Source of the DNA: Evansella sp. LMS18
GTDB taxonomy: Bacteria; Bacillota; Bacilli; Bacillales; Salisediminibacteriaceae
Assembly: GCF_024362785.1 (NCBI RefSeq)
Contig: NZ_CP093301.1
Span: 744,001-808,000, forward strand
Length of the DNA: 64,000 nucleotides
Direction: 5' to 3'
Part shown: piece by piece, positions 17,743 to 26,347 of the stretch
How positions within the stretch are numbered: the stretch's first letter is position 1
How the letters are laid out: each line of letters starts with the position of its first letter
The notes under the pieces: model-generated
Told to the model about the DNA's origin: nothing
Database searches by the model: none
The model's input: the letters and a program-made list of their open reading frames with translations, nothing else
Position numbers and translations under genes: made by a program

Positions 17743-17872
17743 GTGCCATGTTGAGCGATCGCCATTCCTCATGTTTCCTCCTGAATACTCCCTCGTTCAT
17801 CCTGGCACTTTGGTTCCAGGTGCATTCGTGCCACGTTGAGCTGCTCGCCGGTGCCACGTTGCGGCGGCGCAC
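17743..17872. repeat. Imperfect repeats inside the leuS leader
   Basis: GTGCCATGTTGAGC at 17743, GTGCCACGTTGAGC at 17828 and GTGCCACGTTGCGG at 17851 are copies of one block, with GGTGC/GCACC-rich filler between them. They lie between the T-box terminator and the leuS ribosome site, so they are transcribed into the leuS mRNA leader. No regular period is kept here (85 then 23 bp). Confidence 0.75.
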
Positions 17873-17887
17873 TCCTGAGCGAAATAT

Positions 17888-18150
17888 AAAAAACCTCCCG
17901 CCACTGAATAACATTCAGGGACGAGAGGTTATATCCTTCCCGCGGTACCACCCACGTTAGCATACAAAGAATCGTATGCTCGCTCAAATCCCGTAACGTG
18001 GGGTTACGTCAGAAAGTAGTCAGGCTTTTTATGCCTTTTCCCTTCTGCAATTCAAAGGTGAGTTCATAAATCACTATGGTTAACTTGCACCGGCCGTTAA
18101 CTCTCTGAGGCATAATAATTTACTACTATTCCTTATCGTCATCTTTACTA
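17888..18150 (-). promoter_or_regulatory. T-box riboswitch of leuS (leucine, CUC specifier)
   Basis: On the minus strand the conserved T-box AACGTGGGTGGTACCGCGG lies at about 17940-17958. Downstream, AACCTC...GAGGTT arms (17892-17909 with 17913-17930) and a T run form the terminator that competes with the antiterminator. In stem I, GAA-CTC-A places a CUC (Leu) specifier codon at 18060-18062. Uncharged tRNA-Leu should bind and favour readthrough into leuS. Confidence 0.96.
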
Positions 18151-18178
18151 TATAGATAAAATTTATTAATTACTTGCT

Positions 18179-18207
18179 ATTTTATGCATTCAATGAATAA
18201 CTGTCAA
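18179..18207 (-). promoter_or_regulatory. Sigma-A promoter of the T-box-leuS transcript
   Basis: On the minus strand TTGACA (18202-18207) and TAAAAT (18179-18184) are separated by exactly 17 bases, just upstream of the T-box stem I. Confidence 0.9.
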
Positions 18208-18256
18208 GCAAGAATATCCATCATTTTACCCAATTCCACGATTTTTTAAACACTGA

Positions 18257-19462
18257 TCAGGAAACTGTGGACTCTTCTTTTCGTGAAAAGGACTGGTCTG
18301 TGATTTTCCGGTCAAATAAAGCGGTAGTAACATAGGCGATAAGAAACATTGCTGTAAGCACGTAAAAAACGGTGACCATACCGTATAAATCAGCCAGCAG
18401 CCCACCGAAAAACGGGCCGATAAGCCTTCCTCCTGTTCCGATACTGTTTACGATGCCCTGGTAAAAGCCTGCTTTTCCTTCAGGAGCCAGCCTGTGGGCA
18501 ATTGTAGGAACTGCCGGCCATACGAACATTTCCCCTATTGTAAGAATGACCATAGCTGCCACAAATGCAGTGAACACATCTGCCTGGGCAAGCACGAGGT
18601 ACGCTCCCATAAAGATAGTCACTCCGACATAAATCTGGCTTTTCAGGGAATGGACCCAGCGATTGATGAAAAATTTAATTATCGGCTGGCAGAAGACGAT
18701 CATCGCTCCATTAATTGTCCAGAGGAGACTGTACTGGCTTAACGGTATACCAAGATTCTGGGTATGTACCGATATAGTGGACGGCCATTGTGAATATGCA
18801 ATCCAGCAGACAAGAAAACCTGCACACAAAATGAGGAGTGCGTTAAACCGTTTCTTGTTTTCAATAAGCTGCCCTTGTTCGAAAACATTCGTTGCAGAGC
18901 CCGCTCCTCTCTCTCCCTGGAGATTTCTGAAGAAAAAGAATGCCAGAAAGAAAACAAACAAATACATGATGCCGTTGCCGATAAACACGAAATCAAACCT
19001 GTAGCTGGCGAGCAGCCCTCCAATTGCCGCACCTGCCGCGACACCAACATTCTGGGCTACATACATGGCGTTAAAAGGCTTCCTTCCTCCCTCCGGCCAT
19101 ACAGACCCTGCCATCGCATACATGCAGGGCACCATCATTCCTGCACCAAAGCCAAGCCCGACAAGAAGAAGAACATAAGCTGTGAACGATTCATGGAGCA
19201 TTGCCAGAGTAAATGCGCTGCTGGTAGTGATAATCAATCCGGCAATAATCGTTTTATATCCGCCTATCCGGTCAAACAGCTTCCCGCCGATCAGGTTTCC
19301 GATAATGCCCGCAGCACCGTTGAACATGAGGACAATTCCCGCCACTGTAAGGGACATGCCAAGTTCCTGATTAATATATATTGTATTTAATGGCCATAAA
19401 AAAGAGGCCCCTGTGACATTAATGGCCATGCCAATTACTAGTATCCAAATTGCTCTGGGCAT
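18257..19462 (-). CDS. yttB: MFS transporter, YttB-like
   Basis: 401 residues, about 12 membrane segments, major facilitator fold. The loop between helices 2 and 3 carries GGKLFDRIGGYK, the MFS motif A. MPRAIWILVIGMAINVTGAS and VWPEGGRKPFNAMYVAQN resemble B. subtilis YttB, an uncharacterised efflux-type transporter that also neighbours leuS there. The direction and substrate of transport are unknown; drug or metabolite efflux is the likely class. AAGGAGGTTCAAA before the ATG fixes the start. No terminator is visible before the leuS promoter, so some readthrough into the T-box leader is possible. Confidence 0.85.
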   Translation of the reverse strand: MPRAIWILVIGMAINVTGASFLWPLNTIYINQELGMSLTVAGIVLMFNGAAGIIGNLIGGKLFDRIGGYKTIIAGLIITTSSAFTLAMLHESFTAYVLLLVGLGFGAGMMVPCMYAMAGSVWPEGGRKPFNAMYVAQNVGVAAGAAIGGLLASYRFDFVFIGNGIMYLFVFFLAFFFFRNLQGERGAGSATNVFEQGQLIENKKRFNALLILCAGFLVCWIAYSQWPSTISVHTQNLGIPLSQYSLLWTINGAMIVFCQPIIKFFINRWVHSLKSQIYVGVTIFMGAYLVLAQADVFTAFVAAMVILTIGEMFVWPAVPTIAHRLAPEGKAGFYQGIVNSIGTGGRLIGPFFGGLLADLYGMVTVFYVLTAMFLIAYVTTALFDRKITDQSFSRKEESTVS

Positions 19463-19755
19463 TTTGAACCTCCTTATTTCGGTTTTCTAAGTAAATCTTA
19501 TTCTATAAACCTCTTTTTATCAATAAAATAATTCCAGCCTAAAATCCCGACTTTTCCGCTCTCTTTTATTAAATCCGACGGACATTCCAGCCATTCAGGT
19601 TCCCGATAACTGCTGCCTCAAAAGCAGGTTACTTTGAACCTTTCTTCCTGTTCCCAAGCTTATGTAAGTGTTTGTCAAATTGCCTGAATGCCTGTGCAGC
19701 GGTCCCGGAATATGGTAGGATTGGGAAAAGATATTTCGGAAAGCGTGGGGATAAA

Positions 19756-20772
19756 ATGATAGATTTAAGAAGCGATACGATTACACAGCCATCGGAAGAA
19801 ATGCGGAAAGTTATGTCTGAAGCTCTTGTTGGTGACGATGTATACGGAGAGGATCCTTCCATAAATGAACTAGAAGAATTTGCCGCCAGCTTATTTGGAA
19901 AAGAAGCAGCACTGTTCGTAACAAGCGGCACCCAGGGAAACCTTGCTGCTGTTCTTGCCCATACACGTCCTGGCCAGGAAATCATCTTAGATAAAGAATC
20001 CCATTTGTTCCTTTATGAAGGCGGAGGCGCTTCAGCTCTTGCTGGTGCTCAGCTTCGGATACTGGACCACGAGCGGGGACAGATGAAAATAGAGGAAATA
20101 GAAGCCTCCATCAGAGCGGAAGATATTCATTTCCCTGAAACTGGGTTAATCTGGCTGGAGAATACACACAACCGCAGCGGCGGTAACGTTCTTCCCCTTT
20201 CCTATATGAAAGACGTTTATGCCCTTGCCCAAAGAAATAATATCCCTGTCCATATAGATGGCGCCAGAATTTTTAACGCGGCTGCAGCAAGCGGCACTTC
20301 AGTCGAAGAAATCGCTTCCTATGCTGACTCTGTGCAGTTTTGTTTGTCAAAAGGGCTTGGTGCTCCAGTAGGTTCCATCCTCGTTGGAACTCAGCAATTA
20401 ATTGACTCTGCGAGAAAGAAACGAAAGATGCTCGGGGGCGGCCTTAGACAGGCCGGTGTCCTTGCAGCACCTGGCCTTCATGCCCTGAAAACAAATATTG
20501 ACCGCCTGAAAGAAGACCATGAAAATGCCAAAATGCTTGCAGAGGCAATTGAGGAACATACCCCACTGTCTGTAGTTAACACAGTGGAAACGAATATAAT
20601 TATGGCCGATACGACCGGCACTGGAAAAAATTCCGGAGAATGGCTTTCCGTTTTTAAAAATAATGGCATTCAGGCTGGAGCGATGTCCCCGACGATCATC
20701 CGCTTCACTACACATCTGGATTTATCAAAAGAGGACGTCCAGAACACTATTGATTTACTTAAAAACCTTTAA
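19756..20772 (+). CDS. ltaE: Low-specificity L-threonine aldolase
   Basis: 338-residue PLP enzyme of fold type I that splits L-threonine or L-allo-threonine into glycine and acetaldehyde. MIDLRSDTITQPSEEMRK is the family N-terminus, DDVYGEDPSINELE and LFVTSGTQGNLAA bind substrate and cofactor phosphate, and HIDGARIFNAA and FCLSKGLGAPVGS carry the PLP-contacting Asp and the Schiff-base Lys. The frame opens at 19672 but the family start and a GTGGGGATAAA ribosome site support 19756. It is monocistronic with its own terminator. Role: glycine supply or threonine breakdown. Confidence 0.93.
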   Translation: MIDLRSDTITQPSEEMRKVMSEALVGDDVYGEDPSINELEEFAASLFGKEAALFVTSGTQGNLAAVLAHTRPGQEIILDKESHLFLYEGGGASALAGAQLRILDHERGQMKIEEIEASIRAEDIHFPETGLIWLENTHNRSGGNVLPLSYMKDVYALAQRNNIPVHIDGARIFNAAAASGTSVEEIASYADSVQFCLSKGLGAPVGSILVGTQQLIDSARKKRKMLGGGLRQAGVLAAPGLHALKTNIDRLKEDHENAKMLAEAIEEHTPLSVVNTVETNIIMADTTGTGKNSGEWLSVFKNNGIQAGAMSPTIIRFTTHLDLSKEDVQNTIDLLKNL

Positions 20773-20773
20773 T

Positions 20774-20799
20774 AAAAGGGCCACCACTGGCCCTTTTTT
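20774..20799 (+). terminator. Terminator of the threonine aldolase gene
   Basis: AAAAGGGCCA and TGGCCCTTTT make a perfect 10-bp stem with a 4-base loop, followed by TT. It begins just after the stop. Confidence 0.95.
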
Positions 20800-20944
20800 C
20801 TTGGAAAACTATAGTGGATAGTGATTACTGGTTCAGCAGTCCCCTACTTTATATCATCAGCCACAAACCCCATTGCTTTCCCCGGGGAATTATTGTATTT
20901 TTAGATAATTAAAAAGTAGGACAATAAAGGAGAAATATGTAATT

Positions 20945-21907
20945 ATGATGGAACAGATACCTGCTTATTTTGGCGACAAAAGGTACTTTACCTGGAATGC
21001 ACATCTGAAACAGCAATTTGGCGAAAAGATAATTAAGGTGCCTCTTGATGCTGGCTTTGACTGCCCGAACCGGGATGGATCTGTCGCACATGGCGGCTGC
21101 ACCTTTTGCAGTGAACGTGGTTCCGGAGACTTTGCGGGTGACCGGAAAGATGATCTCGTAACTCAGTTCAATACAATAAAAGACAAGATGCACCGAAAGT
21201 GGAAAACAGGAAAATATATGGGCTATTTTCAGGCATATACAAACACCTATGCTCCAGTTGAACAGCTTCGGGAAATGTATGAAGTGATATTGGAACAGGA
21301 GGGTGTTATCGGGCTTTCGATCGCAACAAGGCCGGATTGCCTGCCGGATGATGTAGTGGAATACCTGGCGGAGCTGAATGAGCGGACTTATTTGTGGGTG
21401 GAGCTCGGCCTGCAGACAGTGCATGAACGGACTGCGAATCTGATAAACCGGGCGCATGACTACCAGTGTTATGTTGATGGAGTAGCTAAGCTGCGAAAAC
21501 ATAATATCAATGTCTGCTCCCATATTATAAACGGACTGCCGCTGGAAACGCCTGAAATGATGCTTGAAACCGCTAAGGAAGTGGCAAAACTGGACGTTCA
21601 GGGGATAAAAATCCATCTGCTTCATCTGCTGAAAAAGACACCGATGGTTAAACAATACGAAAAAGGCTTAGTAGAGCTCATGAATCGTGATGAGTATATC
21701 AGCCTGGTCTGTGACCAGCTGGAAATAATACCCCCGGAAATGATCGTCCACCGCCTTACTGGAGACGGACCTGCCGACTTGCTCGTCGGGCCGATGTGGA
21801 GTATGAATAAGTGGGATGTTTTAAATGGTATCGATAATGAGTTAAAGCAGAGGGACAGCTGGCAAGGTAAATACTATGCTGGCACGGGCGAGGTGACCGG
21901 GGTATGA
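20945..21907 (+). CDS. mnmL: Radical SAM enzyme MnmL (YtqA), tRNA wobble-uridine modification
   Basis: 320 residues of the TIGR01212 radical SAM family. The cluster motif has a long spacing, CPNRDGSVAHGGCTFCS, and FQAYTNTYAPVEQLREMYE, IGLSIATRPDCLPD and WVELGLQTVHE are family blocks. B. subtilis YtqA has been named MnmL and works with MnmM on the 5-position of the tRNA wobble 2-thiouridine (recalled literature). The gene overlaps mnmM by four bases (ATGA), so the two are co-translated. The ribosome site AAAGGAGA lies 12 bases from the ATG, and an ATG-TAA start-stop is placed at the optimal distance at 20937-20942. Confidence 0.9.
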   Translation: MMEQIPAYFGDKRYFTWNAHLKQQFGEKIIKVPLDAGFDCPNRDGSVAHGGCTFCSERGSGDFAGDRKDDLVTQFNTIKDKMHRKWKTGKYMGYFQAYTNTYAPVEQLREMYEVILEQEGVIGLSIATRPDCLPDDVVEYLAELNERTYLWVELGLQTVHERTANLINRAHDYQCYVDGVAKLRKHNINVCSHIINGLPLETPEMMLETAKEVAKLDVQGIKIHLLHLLKKTPMVKQYEKGLVELMNRDEYISLVCDQLEIIPPEMIVHRLTGDGPADLLVGPMWSMNKWDVLNGIDNELKQRDSWQGKYYAGTGEVTGV

Positions 21908-22497
21908 AACTTTCCGGAGTATTGCCATTCGCCAGGGAACTCCTGCAAAAAGCAGTCTCAGCAGGAGACATTGTGATCGACGGAACTGCCGGCAACGGCC
22001 ATGACACACTGTTTCTGGCTCAGCTTGTCGGGGAGCAGGGCACCGTTTACAGCTTTGACATTCAGCAGCAGGCCATTGAAAGTACGGCGAAGCGTCTTTC
22101 AGAAAAGGCAGCAGAACATCAGGTCCGTCTTATTCATGACGGCCATGAAAAAATAAGCCAGCATCTTTTGCCTGAACACTATGGTAAGGTCGCAGGCTCG
22201 ATTTTTAACCTTGGCTACCTGCCTGGCAGCGATAAAACAGTAGTAACAACACCGGAAACTACAATTTCCGCTGTGGAACAAGTTACGGAGCATTTGAAAC
22301 CGGAAGGGATACTCGTGCTTGTTGTATACCACGGCCATCCTGAAGGACAAGTGGAAAGAGATACCCTCCTTCCATTTGTTCGCAGTCTGCCGCAGGAGGA
22401 ATACCATGTATTGGAATACAGGTTTACAAATCAGAAAAATAACCCTCCATTTATCATTGCAGTGGAAAAACGAAAGAAGAAGAGCCAGGGAGCATAA
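21904..22497 (+). CDS. mnmM: tRNA nm5(s2)U methyltransferase MnmM (YtqB)
   Basis: 197-residue Rossmann-fold SAM methyltransferase. Motif I is VIDGTAGNGHDTLFLA near residues 25-40, with the acidic motif II in VYSFDIQQQA. IFNLGYLPGSDK is the conserved YtqB block, and VYHGHPEG follows. B. subtilis YtqB was identified as MnmM, which methylates 5-aminomethyl-2-thiouridine at the tRNA wobble position (recalled literature); MnmL is the partner encoded just upstream with a 4-base overlap. A terminator stem overlaps the final codons. Confidence 0.9.
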   Translation: MKLSGVLPFARELLQKAVSAGDIVIDGTAGNGHDTLFLAQLVGEQGTVYSFDIQQQAIESTAKRLSEKAAEHQVRLIHDGHEKISQHLLPEHYGKVAGSIFNLGYLPGSDKTVVTTPETTISAVEQVTEHLKPEGILVLVVYHGHPEGQVERDTLLPFVRSLPQEEYHVLEYRFTNQKNNPPFIIAVEKRKKKSQGA

Positions 22498-22523
22498 CAG
22501 CGTCCCAGGCTCTTTTTCTTTCA
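22481..22523. terminator. Terminator between mnmM and ytpB
   Basis: AGAGCCAGGGA (22481-22491) and TCCCAGGCTCT (22503-22513) pair 10/11; TTTTTCTTT follows on the plus strand. The left arm lies inside the mnmM stop region. It can also serve the convergent ytpB. Confidence 0.88.
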
Positions 22524-22524
22524 G

Positions 22525-23589
22525 TTACGTTTTGCTTTTCCTTCTGTAAATCCACCCATTCATATAGAAAAACAGTGTTGGTGCTCCACCGCTTTTTATA
22601 AAACGATTCCCTTTTCTCCTCAGTTCAGGATCCTTTTTAACTTTGTCATCTGCCAGGTAGATAGCCAGCAGCCCGTTATTGATGAGACGGTGAAACTTCC
22701 AGTCAGGCAGATCTTTAATGCTCTGTTCCGCCATTATGTAAAAATACTCCATTCTTGTGAGCATTTCCTCTTCATTTTTATAATAAAAACAGAAGTTTAA
22801 ATCTCCACCCTGCCTGTCCTCTTCCTGGTCTATGAAATAGTCCATTAAAATATGAAGCCCCTGAACCCATGGGAAATAGCCTGATTTAATTTTCTCGGCT
22901 TCTTCTAATGATAAGGTCTCTATTGCGGCTGAGTAGGCTGTAAGGCAGAAAATACCAAGTGTGGAGCCTGTGCTTGCGGAAAACTCATACCAGCTCATCG
23001 GAGGAAGGTTCTCTTCGTAACCGGCAAACCATTTTTCCAGCCGGTGAACCCGCTCCTCTTTTTCCACATGCTTATGTACTTGCAAATCACTGTACAGGAG
23101 AGAAAGTTCCAGGTTGTGCTTCTCCACACAGTGATAGGATGGAAATTCGGCGATACACCTCTGGCATGTTCTTACTAAATCGGCCAGGTAGCCCCCATCC
23201 TCATTTTCATCCCTGTAACGGTAGTAATCCTTAAGTTCTGCACCTGGTGTCAGTGCATCCTGCATGCTTTCATGCAGGGCACGGAAGTCGTCAGGGTCAA
23301 GCGAGGTACTGCGGTCGCAAAGATTATCGAGGTAGTCGCTGATTGTCTGGTAAGCTACAATAAATTCGATGACTTCCTCTCTTTTTTCCCCGCCGAGCAG
23401 TCCGTAGATGGCGCCCCCTTCACAGTGGAATGTTTTCGTCTCTATGCTTGCAAGCGCCTGAGTTCGCAGTTCCTGGTCAGGTATATTAGCCGCTCTATTT
23501 TTCCAGCCAGTTAAATATTTGTGCACAGAAGGAAGAACCTTCTTATATATTTGATACATTAGTGTCCACGAGGTCGTGGGAATTTTCAC
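22525..23589 (-). CDS. ytpB: Tetraprenyl-beta-curcumene synthase (YtpB)
   Basis: 354-residue helical protein of the DUF2600 family. B. subtilis YtpB cyclises tetraprenyl (C35) diphosphate to the sesquarterpene precursor tetraprenyl-beta-curcumene. The acidic motif DYLDNLCD near residue 85 fits a Mg-diphosphate site, and YSDLQVHKH and DYFIDQEED are further conserved acidic blocks. The start is a GTG preceded by GAGGGGGCGCAGATT. It is adjacent to ytpA in the same orientation, as in B. subtilis. Product identity is inferred from family knowledge. Confidence 0.88.
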   Translation of the reverse strand: MKIPTTSWTLMYQIYKKVLPSVHKYLTGWKNRAANIPDQELRTQALASIETKTFHCEGGAIYGLLGGEKREEVIEFIVAYQTISDYLDNLCDRSTSLDPDDFRALHESMQDALTPGAELKDYYRYRDENEDGGYLADLVRTCQRCIAEFPSYHCVEKHNLELSLLYSDLQVHKHVEKEERVHRLEKWFAGYEENLPPMSWYEFSASTGSTLGIFCLTAYSAAIETLSLEEAEKIKSGYFPWVQGLHILMDYFIDQEEDRQGGDLNFCFYYKNEEEMLTRMEYFYIMAEQSIKDLPDWKFHRLINNGLLAIYLADDKVKKDPELRRKGNRFIKSGGAPTLFFYMNGWIYRRKSKT

Positions 23590-23640
23590 AATCTGCGCCC
23601 CCTCACATCTGTCTGATTCTAAAAGGTCATAGCTTATAGA

Positions 23641-24429
23641 TTAACATGAGATATTGAGAGTGACAAACCCAAGCATATGAGCGAAAACTCTGTCTTGTTC
23701 CGGTTCATTAAGTACTTCATGGTACAGGCCTTCCCATTCCCTGTAATATTTATTGGATACAGGCAGCTTGTCAAACCAGGCCCGCCCCCGTTCCTTATTG
23801 ACAATAAGATCGGTACCTCCCTGAGAGACAAGGACAGGTATATCCGGGAAAGCATCTGTTCTCTCCTGTGCCTGTTTCATCGCTTTGACCAGTTCGGTGT
23901 ACCATCTTGCACTGACTTTTTTCACGAGCAGCGGGTCTGCCACATCTCTCTTCCTCATTTCTTCACTTCTTGTACCTGAACCCGGGGCCAGCCCGGACGG
24001 AAAACGGAAGCGTGGTGCCGCTATATTTAAAATCGATGCCATAAGTTTTTTGGACACTGGCGGATCATTCGCAAGCCCTAAGCATGGTGAAGATAAAATC
24101 ACTGCGTCAGGCAAATCCTTTTCATTCATTTTCATCAACGTATGAATGGAAATGAGTCCACCCATACTGTGAGCAAGCAATATTACCGGAAGCTCGTATT
24201 GCTTAGCTTCTGAGAGCCATTTTGCAACGTTGACTATATAATCATTGAACGAATTTATGTGACCGGAAGGACCTGTGGTGGTCCCCTGTCCCGGGAGGTC
24301 ACCGAGAACTACGTGATATTGGAGCTTTGTCAGCTGTTCCACCACCCAGTTGTAACGGACATGGTACTCTCCCGCTCCGTGTACAATAACAAAGACAGCT
24401 TTTGCGTCTTTAGCTTCATATTTCCACAT
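23641..24429 (-). CDS. ytpA: Alpha/beta hydrolase, YtpA-like lysophospholipase
   Basis: 262 residues. Alpha/beta hydrolase with VIVHGAGEYHVRY (oxyanion His-Gly), the nucleophile elbow LLAHSMGGLIS, and the acid/His part in GGTDLIVN and EWEGLYHEVLNEPEQD. This is the serine-hydrolase set typical of monoacylglycerol lipase/lysophospholipase-like enzymes. In B. subtilis YtpA is linked to formation of the lysophospholipid bacilysocin. The ATG follows AGGAGGGATTTCG. The gene is 51 bases upstream of ytpB and probably shares its transcript. Confidence 0.87.
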   Translation of the reverse strand: MWKYEAKDAKAVFVIVHGAGEYHVRYNWVVEQLTKLQYHVVLGDLPGQGTTTGPSGHINSFNDYIVNVAKWLSEAKQYELPVILLAHSMGGLISIHTLMKMNEKDLPDAVILSSPCLGLANDPPVSKKLMASILNIAAPRFRFPSGLAPGSGTRSEEMRKRDVADPLLVKKVSARWYTELVKAMKQAQERTDAFPDIPVLVSQGGTDLIVNKERGRAWFDKLPVSNKYYREWEGLYHEVLNEPEQDRVFAHMLGFVTLNISC

Positions 24430-24557
24430 CGAAATCCCTCCTGATTTATACTCTATATCATCCGTCCTTCAGTTCTCTTCGTCAAGCGGCAGGCTCCATG
24501 GTTTTTATCATAACTGAAAATTTGATAAACTTAGCAATAGAAGAAGGAGGCGATTTG

Positions 24558-25091
24558 ATGATTTATCCATATAAAGATAAATGGCCGGAAATTGATGAAA
24601 CAGCTTATCTCGCTGAAGGTGCCGTAGTAACGGGCGATGTAACCATCGGCGAAAAATCAGGCATTTGGTTTAACACAGTGATCCGCGGGGATGTAGCGCC
24701 AACATATATTGGCAAAAGAGTTAATATTCAGGATAACAGTATGCTTCATCAGAGCCCGAATAATCCCCTTGTGATAGAGGATGGGGTGACGGTCGGGCAC
24801 CAGTGTACCCTGCACAGCTGCGTTATCAGGAAGCATGCGCTGATTGGAATGGGGTCTGTCATCCTGGATAAAGCAGAGATTGGTGAAGGAGCATTTATCG
24901 GAGCAGGAAGCCTCGTACCTCCGGGAAAGGTCATTCCCCCACGAACTATGGCGTTCGGCCGCCCGGCTAAGGTCATTCGTGAAATAAATGATGAAGATTT
25001 GATGGATATGGACCGGATTCGCAGAGAATATATCGAAAAAGGCCAGTATTATAAAGAAATGAAAGAGAAGGGGATTGGGAAAAAAAGATAG
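24558..25091 (+). CDS. ytoA: Gamma-carbonic-anhydrase-like hexapeptide protein (YtoA)
   Basis: 177 residues with left-handed beta-helix hexapeptide repeats (such as VVTGDV, VGHQCTLHSC, IGMGSVI, IGAGSLV) and a C-terminal helix. The three metal-binding His of gamma-carbonic anhydrases are suggested by MLHQSP, VGHQCTLHSC and neighbouring repeats. Fits YtoA/YrdA-type proteins, whose activity is often unproven. The frame opens earlier, but GAAGGAGGCGATTTG before ATG 24558 fixes the start. The 3' end is followed by a long repeat region. Confidence 0.9.
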   Translation: MIYPYKDKWPEIDETAYLAEGAVVTGDVTIGEKSGIWFNTVIRGDVAPTYIGKRVNIQDNSMLHQSPNNPLVIEDGVTVGHQCTLHSCVIRKHALIGMGSVILDKAEIGEGAFIGAGSLVPPGKVIPPRTMAFGRPAKVIREINDEDLMDMDRIRREYIEKGQYYKEMKEKGIGKKR

Positions 25092-25181
25092 TTAAGGTTG
25101 TGGATGAGGCTGGGCGGGGGGGCATGTAGCGAGCGATTGGCCCATTTTCGGAAGAGCGATGGGGATGATCAGGGGGGAATT

Positions 25182-25258
25182 GGGCTCTTTCTGGAATTGA
25201 GGCGGGGTGTTTCTTTCGTTCAAGGGATGAATCGGGCTCTTTCTGGAATTCAGACGGA
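25182..25258. repeat. Two-unit 52-bp repeat
   Basis: GGGCTCTTTCTGGAATT occurs at 25182 and 25234, exactly 52 bp apart. The second unit contains TTCAAGGGATGAATC, joining the TCAAGGGATG block of the next array with the GATGAATC block of the array at 4.25 kb. Nothing else is recognised at 25092-25181. Confidence 0.85.
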
Positions 25259-25275
25259 GCGATCTTCCTCCTCAA

Positions 25276-26236
25276 TGCATGAACCCACCTCTTGCACTAC
25301 TTGAGTGGTTATAATTCTTTAACTCATGGGGTGCAAGAACCTCTTGCAGTACTTGAGCCGGTAAATTCCTCTCCCTCATGGGATGCAAGACGCCCTTGCA
25401 ACACTTGAGGTCACCTTTTCCTCTCTTTGAAGGGATGCAAGACGCCCTTGCAACACTTGAGTGCACCCTTTCCTCTCTTTGAAGGGATGCAAGACGCCCT
25501 TGCAACACTTGAGGTCACCTTTTCCTCTCTTTGAAGGGATGCAAGACGCCCTTGCAACACTTGAGTGCACCCTTTCCTCTCTTTCAAGGGATGCAAGACG
25601 CCCTTGCAACACTTGAGTGCACCTTTTCCTCTCTTTGAAGGGATGCAAGACGCCCTTGCAACACTTGAGGTCACCTTTTCCTCTCTTTGAAGGGATGCAA
25701 GACGTTCTTGCAACACTTGAGTTCACCTTTTCCTCTATTTGAAGGGATGCAAGACGCCCTTGCAACACTTGAGTGCACCCTTTCCTCTCTTTGAAGGGAT
25801 GCAAGACGTTCTTGCAACACTTGAGTGCACGCTTTCCTCTCTTTCAAGGGATGCAAGATGCTCTTGCAACACTTGAGTTCACCTTTTCCTCTCTTTGAAG
25901 GGATGCAAGACGTTCTTGCACCACTTGGGTGCACCCTTTCCTCTCTTTCAAGGGATGCAAGACGTTCTTGCAACACTTGAGTTCACCTTTTCCTCTCTTT
26001 GAAGGGATGCAAGACGCCCTTGCAACACTTGAGTGCACCCTTTCCTCTCTTTGAAGGGATGCAAGACGTTCTTGCAACACTTGAGTGCACCTTTTCCTCT
26101 CTTTGAAGGGATGCAAGACGCTCTTGCACTACTTGAGTTCAAGCTTTCCTCTACTTCAAGGGATGCAAGACGCCCTTGCAACACTTGAGTGCACCTTTCC
26201 CTCTCTTTGAAGGGATGCAAGACGTTCTTGCAACGC
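25276..26236. repeat. Array B: 18 tandem 52-bp hairpin units plus one degenerate copy
   Basis: TGCAAG recurs 18 times between 25332 and 26216 on an exact 52-bp grid (17 intervals, 884 bp, no net indel). A degenerate unit precedes it (TGCATG at 25276). Each unit reads GGGATGCAAG, a five-base loop, CTTGCA, ACACTTGAG and then a CACC/TTTCCTCTCTTT stretch. TGCAAG and CTTGCA pair perfectly in nearly every unit, while the loop varies among ACGCC, ACGTT, ATGCT, AACCT and ACGCT. It fills the gap between the convergent ytoA and metK genes. Confidence 0.97.
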
Positions 26237-26285
26237 CCACAAGGAGCTATAAGCCATACTACCTTCCCCACACTCCCCTCACAAA

Positions 26286-26331
26286 ACAAAAAAAAATCCC
26301 TGAAGGCACATTCACCGCCTTCAGGGATTTT
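26286..26331 (-). terminator. Terminator of metK
   Basis: AAATCCCTGAAGG and CCTTCAGGGATTT make a 13-bp stem around an 11-base loop, with A/T tracts at both ends. It lies immediately downstream of metK and may also stop rightward transcripts. Confidence 0.93.
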
Positions 26332-26347
26332 CAATTCACTTCTTTAA

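Noticed and set aside
17615-17914. 99-codon leftward frame in the leuS leader
   Set aside because: No ribosome site; it overlaps the T-box terminator and the repeat segment.
25272-26334. Five overlapping leftward frames of 78-142 codons over array B, with Cys-rich repetitive peptides
   Set aside because: They look like a repeat protein, but three frames are all open in turn because the unit is 52 bp. No ribosome site or start context, and hairpin bases, not codons, are conserved.
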